From the NCBI GenBank assembly GCA_030144725.1, contig JASKMD010000026.1:5621140-5685139 (forward strand): a DNA stretch of 64,000 nucleotides, given 5' to 3'. Shown here one piece after another: positions 33,880 to 46,500 of this stretch (its first letter is position 1; each line of letters opens with the position of its first letter). Origin of the DNA: Haematococcus lacustris. Taxonomy: Eukaryota > Chlorophyta > Chlorophyceae > Chlamydomonadales > Haematococcaceae. Below the pieces are notes generated by a model. That model was not told the origin of the DNA, searched no databases, and worked only from the letters and a program-made list of their open reading frames with translations. The position numbers and the translations under genes are program-made.

Positions 33880-36800
33880 CTGTAGTGATACGCCCTGTTG
33901 GTGATTTCACCAAATCAATTCGTCACCAAATTGTATCACCATTTGTTTGAGATGCGGCTGTCACCAAATTTGTAGCAGCACCCTCAAGTTCACCATAACT
34001 CTATGGTATATGGCGCCAAAGCTGAAAACAAGCTTTGAGGGCTGCTGCCCCGGTGGAGGCTGATGGAGGCGACAGCTGCAGTGCCAGCAGCTCAGCCAGC
34101 AGCAGCTCTGATAGCGGTGAGGGCGAGAGTGATAGTGAGGATGATGAGGCTGTGATGGAAGCAGCCACACGCTTCAGTGCTCGAAGGCGGCTGCCCCACT
34201 AGTGAACAAAGACATACCGTACTCTCCCTTCTGATTCCCTATCCCGAATCGTTTTTTGTCCTTCGGGAAACCGGGAATGATTAAACAATGTAATTTTTTT
34301 GTCTTTCGGGAAGTAGTCAAACAAATAGTTGACCTTGACGAAAGAGCCAGCAATGGACCAGTCTGTGGTCCGGGGTTTCAGCGCCGCCGACGCAGCTGAT
34401 AATCTGCACCGCGAGCTCCTTATGCACGATGAACAACGCTTCCAAATGTCTCTTGATCGTCAAGCGGCAATGATTGAGAAGCGACTACCTGGGACCACAA
34501 ACTTTGGGCCTTCTCCACGCCTCAATCTTGCCGCATCGCCCAGCACACCTCCTGCTCTCGCACGCACCGGCAAGGCGCATGAGAACTGGTGGCATCCTGC
34601 TAGGATTCAGCCCACCCTGCAAGGCCAGGCTGGGGTAAATGGCTGGTGCGGCGGGCCAGGCCGGGGTGGCAACTAGGGTGGCTGCTTTGCCCCGGGCAAG
34701 GTCGAGGGAGGTGGGCCAGGCTGGGGCAAAGGCTGGGGTCACAGGACAGGCAAAGGTGGCAACCAAGCTGGCAACCATGTCGAGGGGGGAGGCGGCCGCT
34801 CACACACGGGCAGCCGGCCAAGGCGGGGTTCTTGCTTTGGCCTAAGCAGCAGCATGGGTGGCTGCAGAAGCACACAAGTCTGAATGCTCCAAGGCAGATG
34901 ATGAGATATGCCGCCACTGCCAGCAGTAGCAGGAGGACCACGTCTTAATAAGCGAGGTTTAGTGTCCCATGTGACGTGGTCAGGGTAGAAGGCCAGTAGA
35001 AGAGTGACCACGACAAAACCTAACTGTTGACGTACTTTGCCATCGGGAACTTGAAAGAATAAAAAACTATGGCTCGGGATCAGGCTAGACAAGCAAGGGG
35101 AAAATTGGGTACCATGCTGTTCTCCACATCCAGCCCACCGTTTGCTACCGCGACTGCACCGCTACCTTCAGCGTGCTAGAAAAGTTAGCGGCTTCGAAGC
35201 GCAGGCCCGCAGGCTGAACATGGTTGTTTGGGCCTAAAGTTGTGTCCACGCAACAAGGTCGCTGTAGGTAGCTACATACATACGTATAAAGTATAAGGCC
35301 GGGGCCCGTCTCTCTCGCTAGCCAGGTCCGTTCAGTCGGTTGTACTGGGTAGCTCGGCTTCCTAGCTCCCGCAAAGCTGTGAATGTTAGTAATGCCCCGC
35401 AACCACAAACTCCAGCTCCGAACCCTCCTATCTGATAACATGTGCGGTGGACTTTGCCTAAAAAGCTGTTTGCGGCTGGCCCGTCCGGCCCTCGACCATA
35501 CATCCTTACATCCAACCTCACATCATTACATTATAACATCCAACCTACATCATTACAAACTGGCACTTGTGTCTCTGTAAACTGGCACTTGTGTTCTATG
35601 TAAACTGTCAATTGTGTTGTGTGGCATTCACTGCATGCATGGTATGGGCTCTGGCACTTGGAACCCGCAACACCTTGCGTGCCTGTGATGTCTGCTTGGC
35701 TGCCTGCACAGGCTTAGTGGCTGCCCCACCCTGAGCACCATGAGGGCTGGCTGCAGCTCCCAGGGCACCCACACGGCTGGCTGCACCACCGAGGGCCCCC
35801 GCATGGCTGGGTGCAGCTCCCAGTGCACCCACACGGCTGGCTGCACCACCCAGGGCACCCACAGGGCTGGCTGCACCACCCAGGGCACCCACAGGGCTGG
35901 CTGCAGCTCCCAGGGCACCCGCATCTTAGCTGTCTTAGATGACGGTGGAGCTGGGGCTGGGCTGCCTTGCCTGGGCTTGTTCAGCGATGGAGCCAGCAGT
36001 ACGGGACCATGGAGCACGGCCAGTGGCTAAACGCTCGGCCATACGCGCGGACCCAGCAAGGCTTTGCTTCGAGCGATGGGGCATAGCTTAAAATGCTTCA
36101 AGTGCGGTTAGCATCGACCGAAAGGTACATCGCCGACTCCGACGGCAGGAGTAGGGTCGTCGCTACTGTTATCATAATTATGGCGGGCTGAAACGACTTC
36201 AGTTCGGGGAAAAGGCCCCTGGCATGGCCGAATCTTAGCTGTTTTTCAAGTTTATCTGATTACTACTAGCACACGCATCAGTTTGCAGGCATATCTATGT
36301 TATCGATGGACATACTTGATGCAGTTCCCCCGTATTCATTGCAAGGCATTTGGGACGTTTGGCATACAGTTGAGGCTTCTGGCAGTGTGTCCCTCACCAC
36401 CCTCGCCATAGACCGAGCTAATGCATGTTAGGGTCAACTCAGCGCCAGGATGTGAGTGTGTGGTACATCTAGCTGCTGACGAAATTTCATGTCCAAAGCC
36501 TCGTGGCGTACCCCCTCAACCCGGCCATGAGACAAGCCCCTAGCAAGCAGCATGCAGCTCACAGAGCTCGACACCCAGGAGGCACCCGGACATCGCCGCG
36601 ACAGCACACCTACTCCAGGGCGCATAACCAGAGAGATGGAGTGCTTCTGACATTGCGTGCTAGTCGGAGCCATCGAACATTGGACGGGGTCGCGGACCAG
36701 CCGATCACCGTAGGCCTGTTCCTCTGAGCCGATGCTAAGTTGTACGGCGCTGCGGCAAGGCGTGCAAATCTTACATCGTGAAGCGGTGTATAGAGTTACT

Positions 36801-37149
36801 TAGGTCCGTCCGAAAAATGGGCATTTTTTGGCTTGCTTGTCTAACCTGACTCGGGAGTAATATTTTTATTATAGTTTCCGAGGCCTCGGGAATCAAAAGG
36901 GAGAGTACGGTATGTGGACAATGTTCTATCCAGAGTTTGATTAATGAATTAAAATTAACACAATTGCTAGGTGTTGCACTTGGCAGCCTCTGGCTTCGTA
37001 GATCTATTGAGAATAGGGAGTCACCAAACATGTATCACTTTAATGTTTGAGCCAGGCGCTGTCACCAAACATGTGCCAATAGGGCCTTTGGGACCGTTTT
37101 TTTGGTATTCACGAAATCAGCGTATCACCAACAGGGCGTATCACTGCAG
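33880..37149. mobile_element. DNA element with TA-flanked terminal inverted repeats (outer)
   Basis: Ends are inverted copies of a 26-bp sequence beginning CTGTAGTGATACGCCCTGTT (33880-33905) and CTGCAGTGATACGCCCTGTT (37124-37149, minus), with one mismatch. Both ends abut TA (33878-33879, 37150-37151), the target of Tc1/mariner elements. Several gtcaccaaa motifs lie just inside both ends. A Ser/Asp/Glu-rich reading frame ends at a TAG near 34201, but no transposase core is seen. The class is inferred from the ends. Confidence 0.68.
34217..36910. mobile_element. Second TA-flanked inverted-repeat element, nested
   Basis: Ends CCGTACTCTCCCTTCTGATT (34217 on) and CCGTACTCTCCCTTTTGATT (minus, from 36910), followed by CCC on both sides and flanked by TA (34215-34216, 36911-36912). 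The match continues three bases outside the TA, so the exact boundary could be slightly different. The interior has a 100-residue frame from about 34353 (MDQSVVRGFSAADAADNLHR) and an Ala/Gly-rich repetitive frame (35608-36020, minus). I recognise neither. Confidence 0.62.
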
Positions 37150-37151
37150 TA

Positions 37152-38205
37152 CCTTGAGAACTTTTATATGTATTATATGTCCTCGAACCTTGCTGTTTTA
37201 TATGTCCTCGAACCGCTTTCACCGCCGACCAGCGCGATGGCTGCGCCTAGCCCCGATGACCCCAATGCGCAGGGGTCGGATGGTCTGCCCAAGTTTGCCC
37301 ATACTACCACGATTGCTGCACGATGGTGGATGATGTCCCCCTCCACCCGATGGGCTACTGGGAGGGAGGGGGCGTGCATTGGGGTTTTTAGCAAGAGAGG
37401 ACTGGGCCGGTTGGACACTGTGAGGGGCTGGGCAGGTTGGGCACGCCTTTGTGGCCGTACATCTGCAGCCGTCAGTTGGTGCACCTGTGGAAGAGTCCCT
37501 ATCAACGACAATTCTGAAAGTTTGGCTAAGGCGACTCTCCATTCCAACAGTGTAACGACACCGTCCACATTAATGGGTGTCCTTACATCCTCGTCCAGCC
37601 GTCTGCAACATCGGTAAGCTCGCGCAGTGATGTTTGCCGAACTTTAGTCATGTGCACCGAGGAGTTATCTATAAGCACAGACACTGACATGAACATGATC
37701 AACCCCATGTTGGGAACGCCTGAGGTTAGGTGATGGTGACGATCCCATCTTCATGCTGTTAGACTGCTTGACCGCTCTTTCAATAAAAGAGTCTGGAGTT
37801 GCCAACGGCCAGGTCCTCAGAGTCACGTTGCTGTGCCCGTTCGGCTTGACGGCAGAACACCGGGTCTGTTACTCGACCTTTCATTGCTAATGGCCATCAT
37901 TGATAAACAGATCTCAACGCGATGTCTCCTGAGCCCTGACCTCAATGGCGTGAAGAGTAAGGGTGGTGCTTGCTGCTGCTGTCTACCAAGTCATGCGCAT
38001 GTCGACCCTTGTCCGGGTGTCAGGGGAAACCAATACCTCGCAGCCAACAAATGGCAGCTGAAATGTGCGCTACTCTAGCAAAGTGCCGAACCTACAATGG
38101 CTTCTGGCTTATTAAGCATGGAGAGAAAACCGCATGTTGCCTGCCAAATCCTGCACCTGCATCACAAACTGCTGTGACCAACCTGTAATCACTCTAATTC
38201 TGAAC

Positions 38206-38240
<35 letters not shown>

Positions 38241-38841
38241 TGGGGATGGGATCAAGCAAGAGCTGCACACCTTTGGCTGCAGCTGGTTGACCTGCATGGC
38301 ATGCCCCAAGCAAATCAAAGCTGCTGTGCCACCCAGACTCCCTGTTGGTAGGCCACACCAGGATCCCTGGCGCTGATCCAAGCCACATGCACTCAGCTGT
38401 ACCCTGCCCTGAACGTAAGTCGTCCCTGGGCCACTGGCCCTGACCGCTGTGGCTCTGCTGCCACGCCTCTTCAGTGGCCCCCAAACATCAGCTCTCGGGC
38501 AACTGCACCAGGGCCGTGAGGGAGGAGGGCAGGCAGGGGATGGGCACGAGGCAGGGATGGGTGATGGCAACGTAAGGGGCAAAGGTCAACCAGGGGCAGT
38601 GGCTAACGCGATCCTGGCTGTGGCAAGGGGTGGAGGCCAACAAGCTAGTACCAGGCAAGGCTGAGGGACAGACGGCAAGGGGCAGGGGCGGCCCCACCCC
38701 ACCCCACCCCTAGCAACCATCTTTCCCCCGCACGGCAACCCTCAAACCAGCATTGCCACCCCAGCCCCTCCCTCCTGCCTGTCAGCCAGCCACCCACCGT
38801 GACTTGCACATACCACCAGCACCTTGCCTCACCCCATCGCT
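37152..38841. other. Intergenic, low content
   Basis: A 126-residue frame begins at ATG 37237 (MAAPSPDDPNAQGSDGLPKF) and ends at 37617; its first part is non-repetitive but I do not recognise it. A (CTG)n run lies at 38206-38241. No other gene is supported. Confidence 0.4.
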
Positions 38842-41800
38842 TCACTGCTGTGTGCTCACCCACCATTGGCCGGGGAGGCGAGGCGGGCTGCTGCTGCCGC
38901 GCGCTGCTGGTCCATGACCCCCTCGTTCACCATCCCCCCTCCCCGGTCCCCCCCCCCCGCTGCTGTGCGGAGCAGCGCTGCTGTGATGCACTGACATGGC
39001 CGCCAGGCTCTCCCCCACAGAGGCCAGCGTGTCGGGCGTGACCAGGGGCGGCAGGCCCATGGCCGAGCAAGAGAGTGGGGTGTGAGCGCTAGACGCTGAG
39101 CTGGCATGCATGGACAACCCCCCTGGGCTGCGCATGGAGAGTAGGGGTCGGCTGCCCATGCCAGGTACGCCCCCCCCGCCGCCGCCGCCGCTAGTGTTGG
39201 GGGACATGTGGCTGGGGGGGCTCTGGTAGGTCTGCTGCTTGTAGGGGAGCTGCATCCCTAGGCTGCCGGCCGGGGTGCTGGCGGTGTCGTGGGTGGAGGT
39301 GCTGCTGCCAGGGGTGTTGCGGATGCCCAGGGGCTCAGCAAACATGACTTTGATGCGGTTGCCAGTGTGCGCAGGGAACTCGATGCCGTTCAGATGGGCC
39401 ACCGCGGCCATGGCTGATTCTGGGGAGGAGTAGTTGACATAGCAGTAGCCCTGGGCAGGCAGGCCGGCAAGCAGGCAGGCGACGGAGGGGAGAGAGGGTC
39501 AGGGATTAGGGTTGTAGGAGTTGTGTGGACCAGGCAGGAGCCAGCTCATGTGGCTGTGGTTCCAGCAACAGGTCTGCTCTCCCTTGGCTGCTGATCTGCT
39601 CCTGTGCCGGCTGCAGATGTAGCTGGCCTTGTCACTGCTCCTGGCCAGCTGCTTCCACCCTGGTGCTGGAGAAGCGCCTTGTGGATGGCGGGCAGCAGGC
39701 ACCAGCCCACCAGCCCTGCGGTGCTTGCTGCTGTGCTGAGGCAAGGCAAGGCTGAGGTTCCTGTTCAGGGAAAGCCAGGCTGAGCTGTTTGGTTGCTGGC
39801 TCCGCATGCGCCCATGCGGACGGATTTTCTGTCCTGGCTATGCAGCAGGCTGTGGCCACCTAGCTGCGGCCAGCTTCTGGCTAGCTTCTGATCACAGCCA
39901 GGGCTTGCCACTGCGGCCAGGCTGTGGGGCTGTACCAGAATATCTAGTTCAGCTGATGGCCTTTCAACTGTGCGGAATGCAACCCTGGCAGCCACTCATG
40001 TTCGACATGTCGACAGACCACCAACTCCCTCGCTCCTGGGCTGTGGTCTTGTCGACCAGAAGCTGACAGTACACCCACAGGCACACAGCAAGCCACCTGG
40101 TCCTTTATTAAACTCTTGCCATTGCTATGCTACTGCTTTGCCTGCCCCTACTCCTGATGTCAGGCCGCCTGCATCTGTTGTGGTGCACTACATGGTGGTC
40201 GGGACAGCCCCAGGCCAGGCACCTGTCGTACCAGTGTACGCAGTGACAAGGGCCTAGCAGGAGCTGCAGCAGTGACGACAGACCACAGCCAGGCTGGATG
40301 GCTGTCTGTGCGGAGCACCCGGTCCATGACTTGGTTGGCTGGCTGGCTGGCTGGCTGATTGGCTCGCAGGTTGGTTGGCAGCCTACTGAAGAAGTTGACA
40401 CCCCTGCTTTAAGCGCTGGCCATGCCAGTGGTGAGGAGGCTTGCAGGTGCCAGGTCGCACCTTGCTCCGGCCAGTGGCTCGGTCCTTCTTCAGGTCGCAG
40501 TACTCCATGCCGGGGAAGCGGCGGAACAGCCGTGCCAGCATCTCCTCAGGCACGCCCTGCATGCAGCCAGTGAGCTGGCCATCAGCGCCTGCACTGCCCT
40601 GAGCTGGCAGGGCTGCATCAAGCCATTGGACCAGCAACTAAGATGTCATGCTGGTGATGACCACGATGGTGGTGGCCATGGTGACGACGCTGACACAGGC
40701 ACATGCCGCCTAACCAGGCACTTGCTGATTAGTCCGGCACATGTTGCCTACTAAGCACACTTTGCCATGCCCAGAGATCCAGCTGAGCCAGAACTTAGGC
40801 TGGATGGGTCACTGGACCGCATGCTGCCCGCCCCCAGCCAGGCTTGGCGCCATCCCCCATGTCAGTGGCCCACCCGGCCCTGCACCCCAGCACCTCAGGG
40901 TCTACCCACCTTGTGCACCACAATGAACAGGCGCTGCTTGCTGAGGGGCATGCCGGACATGTTGTTGGGAGACATGGGTGAGGCAGAGGCCGACATGGCC
41001 CGCAGCTCTCCACTCCCACTAAAGTTCAAGCCCTGTAGGCAGCAGCAGCAGCAGAGGGTGGTGTACACTACCAGTGGGCAGCTTGCCTGGCAGCCATGAC
41101 AAGAGGAGCAGCAGGAGCAGGGCGGGCGAAGAGCATGTGCCACCCAGATGCAGTAGCCGCACTCGCTCTTTACTGGCATGGCATTTTCAACTGGCATGGC
41201 ATTTTCAACTGGCTAGCATACGGTCCCAGTAGAGTGCTCTTCCCTCAGCATACGCACAGAAGGCCAGGGACCCCACTGCACTAGGCGCTATGCAGTCAGA
41301 ACCCCTCGCAACTCCTCCTGCAGCTGCTGCTGCTGCAAGGCTGTGGTCGACTGGCCCAAGTGCTGGTGCTGCCAGCCTGGCGGCCTGGTGTTGGTGGGCT
41401 GCTGCTGGTAGTGGTGCTGGTGGACTGCTGCCTCTGCTGCTTCTGCTGCTGGTGGTGTTGGTGAGCTACTGCTGCTCGTTTGTTGCACCAGTGTGGCACC
41501 TGTATTAGCAAGGAGGCACTCACTGGGGTGTTGAGGTGCATGTCAGCTGCCAAGCTGCTCATGTTGCTGGCCAGGGCCGCATTGAAGTTGTTCAAGTTGC
41601 CAGCCAGCCCAGATAATCCAGGGAGGCTGCTGTACTCCGACAGGTGTCCACCCGCAATGCCTGGAAATGGCCACAACAATGTGGCACCACTCTGCAGCTG
41701 CAGGTGGGCAATGACGTGGTGACAGCTGCTGGCATGCTCAATCAGCGGCAGCACCTGACCCCATCTGAAGTTTAAAATTGTCCAGGTTGCCCATGTCGTA

Positions 41801-43122
41801 GCCCAGCTTGGCTGCCTGCACACCCGATGCCAAGATTAGTGTAAGTTACGCTCAGCGGACTAATAACTGACGTCCATCGCTCGCGCCCTTTCGCCTCGCG
41901 CCGCTCACCTGGTGCATTTGATACATGATGTCTTGCTGAGACATGTCCGTGCGCACACGCTTGGTTTTGGGCTCAGCGAGCATCACCTTCACCCGGTACC
42001 CGGCAAGCTGCGAGCATCGCGAGAAACACCGCGGGCATGCCTACGTCGCTGGCGTTCAACAAAGATACGAACAGAGAGCCTCTGCAGGCGCGTACCATTC
42101 CGTCATCTGCGATGGCTTCCAGGGCTTTGAGCGCTGAAGACGACTTGCTGAACTTGCAGAAAGCAACGCCCTTAGTCGCCACAAGGTCTGTTTTGCAATA
42201 CTCCAAGTCTGGGAAACCGCAGACATGGTCCTGCAGGCAGCACAGTATGAGGAGAGTGTAGGAAGGTGAGGGTGAAGGGGGGGGGGGGGGGCAAGGCCAG
42301 TACTTCCCCCTGAAGTGAGCCCCTTCTCATTCCTTTATGTGGATGCACTGTACAGTTTGCTTCATGTACCTGCAGTAGTTGAGGATCTGCTGATTTTGGT
42401 ACCACCAGGAACAAACGAGAGCGGGGAGGTACATTATCGGGGTCTGATGACAGCTCTGCGCCAGGGTGTTGCCTTGGCTGAGGTGCAGCATTCCTGCACT
42501 GGCAGCAAGAGCACAGCCCGCAACGAAGCAGCTGGTGGCTTTAGCGTTGTGCATTCGAGTGCCTGGACAAGAGCTTCGCAGCTAGCTGTCGGCGAGTACC
42601 GGGTGGCACTTTGCGGTTAACTACCTTGCGGATGGAGCTTCGGCGAGCAGGACTTTCAGTTTTGGGCCCCTCCCGTCGTTCAGCACAGCCCCGTTGAGGT
42701 CCTCGATGGCCAGTGCAGCTTGGCTAGCCTTGTCGTACTTGACGTATGCCACTGCACGCTCAGAGGATACAGAAGGCTGTAGCAATTGAGCACTCATGGT
42801 GCCGCCCCGGCGCAATACTGAGCACCTTGATTTACAGCATCGTCGCGAGACATCCGAAGCAAGGCGAGTGAGCATAGCTACCTGATGGAAGATCGTAGCA
42901 ATCGCAGCACCAGCTGGCTCACCTCCTTTGTCGCGCACTACTTTCACCGACTCCACCGCGCCATACGGTGCAAACGCTGCTTGCAGCTCCTCACCCTGAA
43001 CAAGTGATACGGACACGGCCTCGCCCGATTGATGCGCCCCGTCCCCACGCGCCCACACTTACAGTGACATTCTTGCCGCAGACCACAAAGCAGCGGCTTC
43101 CCGCCACTCCCTGCTCGTCCAT
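38842..43122 (-). CDS. Three-RRM RNA-binding protein, RBM45-like
   Basis: Inferred exons: 43063-43122 (MDEQGVAGSRCFVVCGKNVT), 42923-42995, 42625-42751, about 42370-42445, 42096-42230, 41909-42007, 41755-41815, 41524-41660, 40910-41032, 40461-40556 and 39450-38842. RRM1 spans exons 1-3 (RDKG/VAYVKYDKASQAALAI). RRM2 spans exons 4-6 (SRLFLVVPKSADPQLL, GVAFCKFSKSSSALKAL, YRVKVMLAEPK). RRM3 spans exons 9-11 (QRLFIVVHK/GVPEEMLARLF, GYCYVNYSSPESAMAAV, RIKVMFAEPLG). The Gly/Ser/Pro-rich C-terminus ends at 38842. Order and spacing resemble animal RBM45 (RNA-binding, nuclear). About 530 residues. All joins agree in phase except exon 3 to exon 4, where I found no canonical site that keeps frame; a GC donor or a base error there is likely. 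Confidence 0.83.
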
Positions 43123-43592
43123 CGGGGTGCCCCTGGGCCTGCCGGGATGAAGCCTCCCTAAGTCCGCATCAGCAAGTGGTAATGATTGTCTTGGTTAAGT
43201 TATGGTAAGGTCATATTGCACCCTGCTTGCTTTGACTTAAGAAATGCATTTGCATCCCACTCTGAATGAGTGGCACCGGCCGGGGAACTAGCGGGCACCT
43301 GTTGGCGAGTCACGCTCTGCCTAGCGCCCTGGATGCCACTGATGCACCACTCGTCCACCCTTGCTGGCCGCTAGGTAGGAGATTGTTCGTCAAAACATTG
43401 TCATGCATGATCATTTATCAAACCTGTTCACTACTCACAGTTACTTTCATGACCGGAGTATAGATACACAATGTGCTGGTGCAAGCCTCTGCCTGCAGCA
43501 ATGGCGAAAAGTGTAAGGCTAGCCAACTACCACAAATCTACCACAGGTACTCGCGTACATGTCTGTAAATTCAATAGGCGGCGAAACCATAT
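43123..43592. promoter_or_regulatory. Divergent promoter region
   Basis: 470 bp between the start codons of two head-to-head genes (RBM45-like on minus, armadillo protein on plus). Core promoter elements for both must lie here. No specific motif is assigned. Confidence 0.4.
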
Positions 43593-46500
43593 ATGGCGGC
43601 CACCGTCAGCGTGAAACCGAAGACAGGCAAGAAGAAGCCTGTTGTCGGAGCTCCTTTAGCCCCGAGCATAGCACAGTACTGCGAGTGTGTGAAAGGGGAG
43701 AAGCTTGTGGTGCGTTCTCAATTTCAGCCAATTACAGCCAGCTGTCGCGGTGACTTTGTGCACCCCATGTGCACCTTAGGTTCAGTGGGCTTCACTCTGC
43801 CCGGGACCCCTTTACAACCGGGTGTTACAAAACTTTCATGTGGACCATGTCATTGCAGAATGAGGCGACCAACGCATTAGTGCGGAAGTCAGAGGCAGCC
43901 ATGTGCATCTGGTCACATGCCTTGGGAGGTGAAGTCCAGGTGACATGAGCTCCAGCTAGAAACAGCTGCTACACCATTACCCCATGGCTAGCATTTGGCA
44001 CCTGCCGCTCTATACACCCACCGCAGCCAGCAGCCGTGTTGGCGAGGCCAGCTTTGGTCCTGTGCGAGCACCTGCGTGCTGGATGCTGTTGCCTTAGCTC
44101 GCCTGGTGGAGGTTGGCGTGCCCGGCTACTAGCCAGAGATCCCAGCTGAGTGCTTTGCACTGCTGTGTAGCGGGAGGACATCTTCAAAACTCAGTGCATT
44201 GGCTTCCTTGTCGGCATGCTGGAGCGAGGTCAAGTCGAAGAAAAGCATGCAGCCTGCGGTGCGCTGTACGCCCTAGCTCAGTCTGACAAGCACTTGCCCG
44301 AAGTGGTCAGCCCGAGGGTGCGTTGCCTGTGAGTGCAGTGCTCCCCCCTTAGCTGCAAGTGCCAGAATCAGACAAGTTGCCAGCCAGGGTTGAAGTGCCA
44401 TCCGCATCCTGTCATCAATGCCACTAGCAACAGCAGCATTGGAGCCGCATCTGACTAGGCTGCAGCCACACCCTGGCCACCCAGGAGGCAACAGGGTCCT
44501 GCAGGGGCCAGGCCATACCAGGCTGCTGGGCACTCCTGTGGCTGGCATGGGCTGATGTCATGCCATTGAGGTCATGTGGCTTGCACAAGGTTTGCACCGG
44601 CTGCTATTTCAAAGGACTCACCTGCAGCCCCTCAGCCAGCATGCAGCCCCTGAGCACACACCCCAGGCAGCCAGGTGACATCAGGGCCGTGCCTGCAGGT
44701 CATCCAGGGTGCTGCAGCGCTGCTGGGAGGGGACCATGATCGCAGTCGACTACCAGCCGCTCAATTCCTCGCCTTCTTGGCCAAGGTGTGCCGCCTACAC
44801 AGAGTGTGGCAGCAAGCAAGCAACTTGCTCGTGCACTGTCATTGGCTTCACAACTGCACGTTGCATGGTCACCGCACATCTTTTCGTTGAGCTGTCATCA
44901 TAGTGCTGCCCTTCTTTGCAAAGGCTTTCTAAAATGTTTATGGGCTTGTTGAGCTTGCCCTGCCGCCTTGCTGCCCTCACCCCTGCTGCCCCACTGATAC
45001 CACTCCTGCTGCCCTGCTGGCCCCTCCCCTGCTGCTGCCCTGCTGCTGCCCTGCTGTCCACACCCCTGCCCGGCCCATTCCCTGCTGCCCGGCCTGGCCC
45101 ACCCCTGCTGATCACAGCGTCTGGAGTACTCAGCCAGAGTTGCAGAGGCGGCCCTGCCTGCACTGCTGGCCGCCTGCTCCTCCGGGGCAGTGCCCGGCTG
45201 GAGTGGGTCCCGTTTCACCGCCCTGCAGTGCGTCATGGCGCTGCGTTGCCTGGTGGAAAACGTGCAGGTGGGCCAGGCAGGGCAGCAGGGGGTGGGCCAG
45301 GCAGGGCAGCATGGGGTGGGCCAGGCAGCGCAGCAGGGGGTGGGCCAGGCAGCGCAGCAGGGGGTGGGCCAGGCAGGACAGGTTCACCCACAGCCACTCA
45401 CTCCCAGTTATTCCTTTGCCTGCCACCAGGGCCTCGGTAGCTGGTGGGTCAAGGTGCTGCAGGCAGAGGGCCACAGCTGCTCAGGCCTACGTTACACACG
45501 CAGGGCAACTCCACATAAGCCTTTGCTGTCAGCCATGTCCTCCTCCTCTGAGCAGCACATCCCAAGGATTATAGCACCAATGGTGTGGAGGAGGTCAGGG
45601 CACTTTGCAGTGCGGCATCTTTGGGGCAGCAGCGCTGGCGTGGAGCCCCTCCAGACCCTTTGAGGGTTCCTTGAAGGCGCCATAGTGCCCTGGAGGCAGC
45701 CATGTGACCAGGGTCAGGGTCAGGGTCAGGGTCAGGGTCACCTAGGCTGTGGGCAGACAGGCATGGCCAGGCCGGGCTGGGCCAGGCTTCATGCCCTGCC
45801 CTACTGGAGCCCCCACAACTCTGCCAAGCAGCCACTCGGGTTCAAGCCGCTCGGGTCAGGTATCCACGGGGTCAGGGGGCCAGCGGGTCAGGGGCCACAG
45901 ATGAACCTCCAGGGGCCCAGGGCCCGGCCGGTGTAAGCTGCCCTCCTTCTCGGGTCCAGGTGCTGATGTGCAGGTGGCCTGTGTGGTGCAGCACAGGGTG
46001 AGCAGACGGCCTTGAAGGTGCTGCGCCGCAAGGCCCTGGTGCAGATGGGGGCGGTGCCCACCCTGGTGGAGCTGGTGGCCTACCAGCCCCGCATGCCTGA
46101 CCCTTCCCAGGCACGTTGCCAAGCCCCTCCGGGCCTAGCCAGCAGCTGCATGCACAGACTTGCACGGCATGTGGCCATGCGACACGCGGACACATGCAAA
46201 TTCGTTGGCATGTGGTGCCACACTGTTATGGCTGGCATGCCCCTCTGCTATCCATGTCAGCTGCCAGGTCGTACACGATGTGTGACTGGGGAGGCTACGA
46301 AGTGTACATACCGAGTACACTTCAGGGTCACACCTGTCACCCGCCATTGTCACACCCCAGGCCACACCCGCACTGCCCACCACAGCATGGATTCAGGAGT
46401 AACCCATTCTGAGGGTTGCCAACATGTCATGCAGCCCCCTGACCCTGACCCTGACCCTGACCCCTGCCTCTACCCAGGTGCCTGCAAGCCTTCCACCCAG

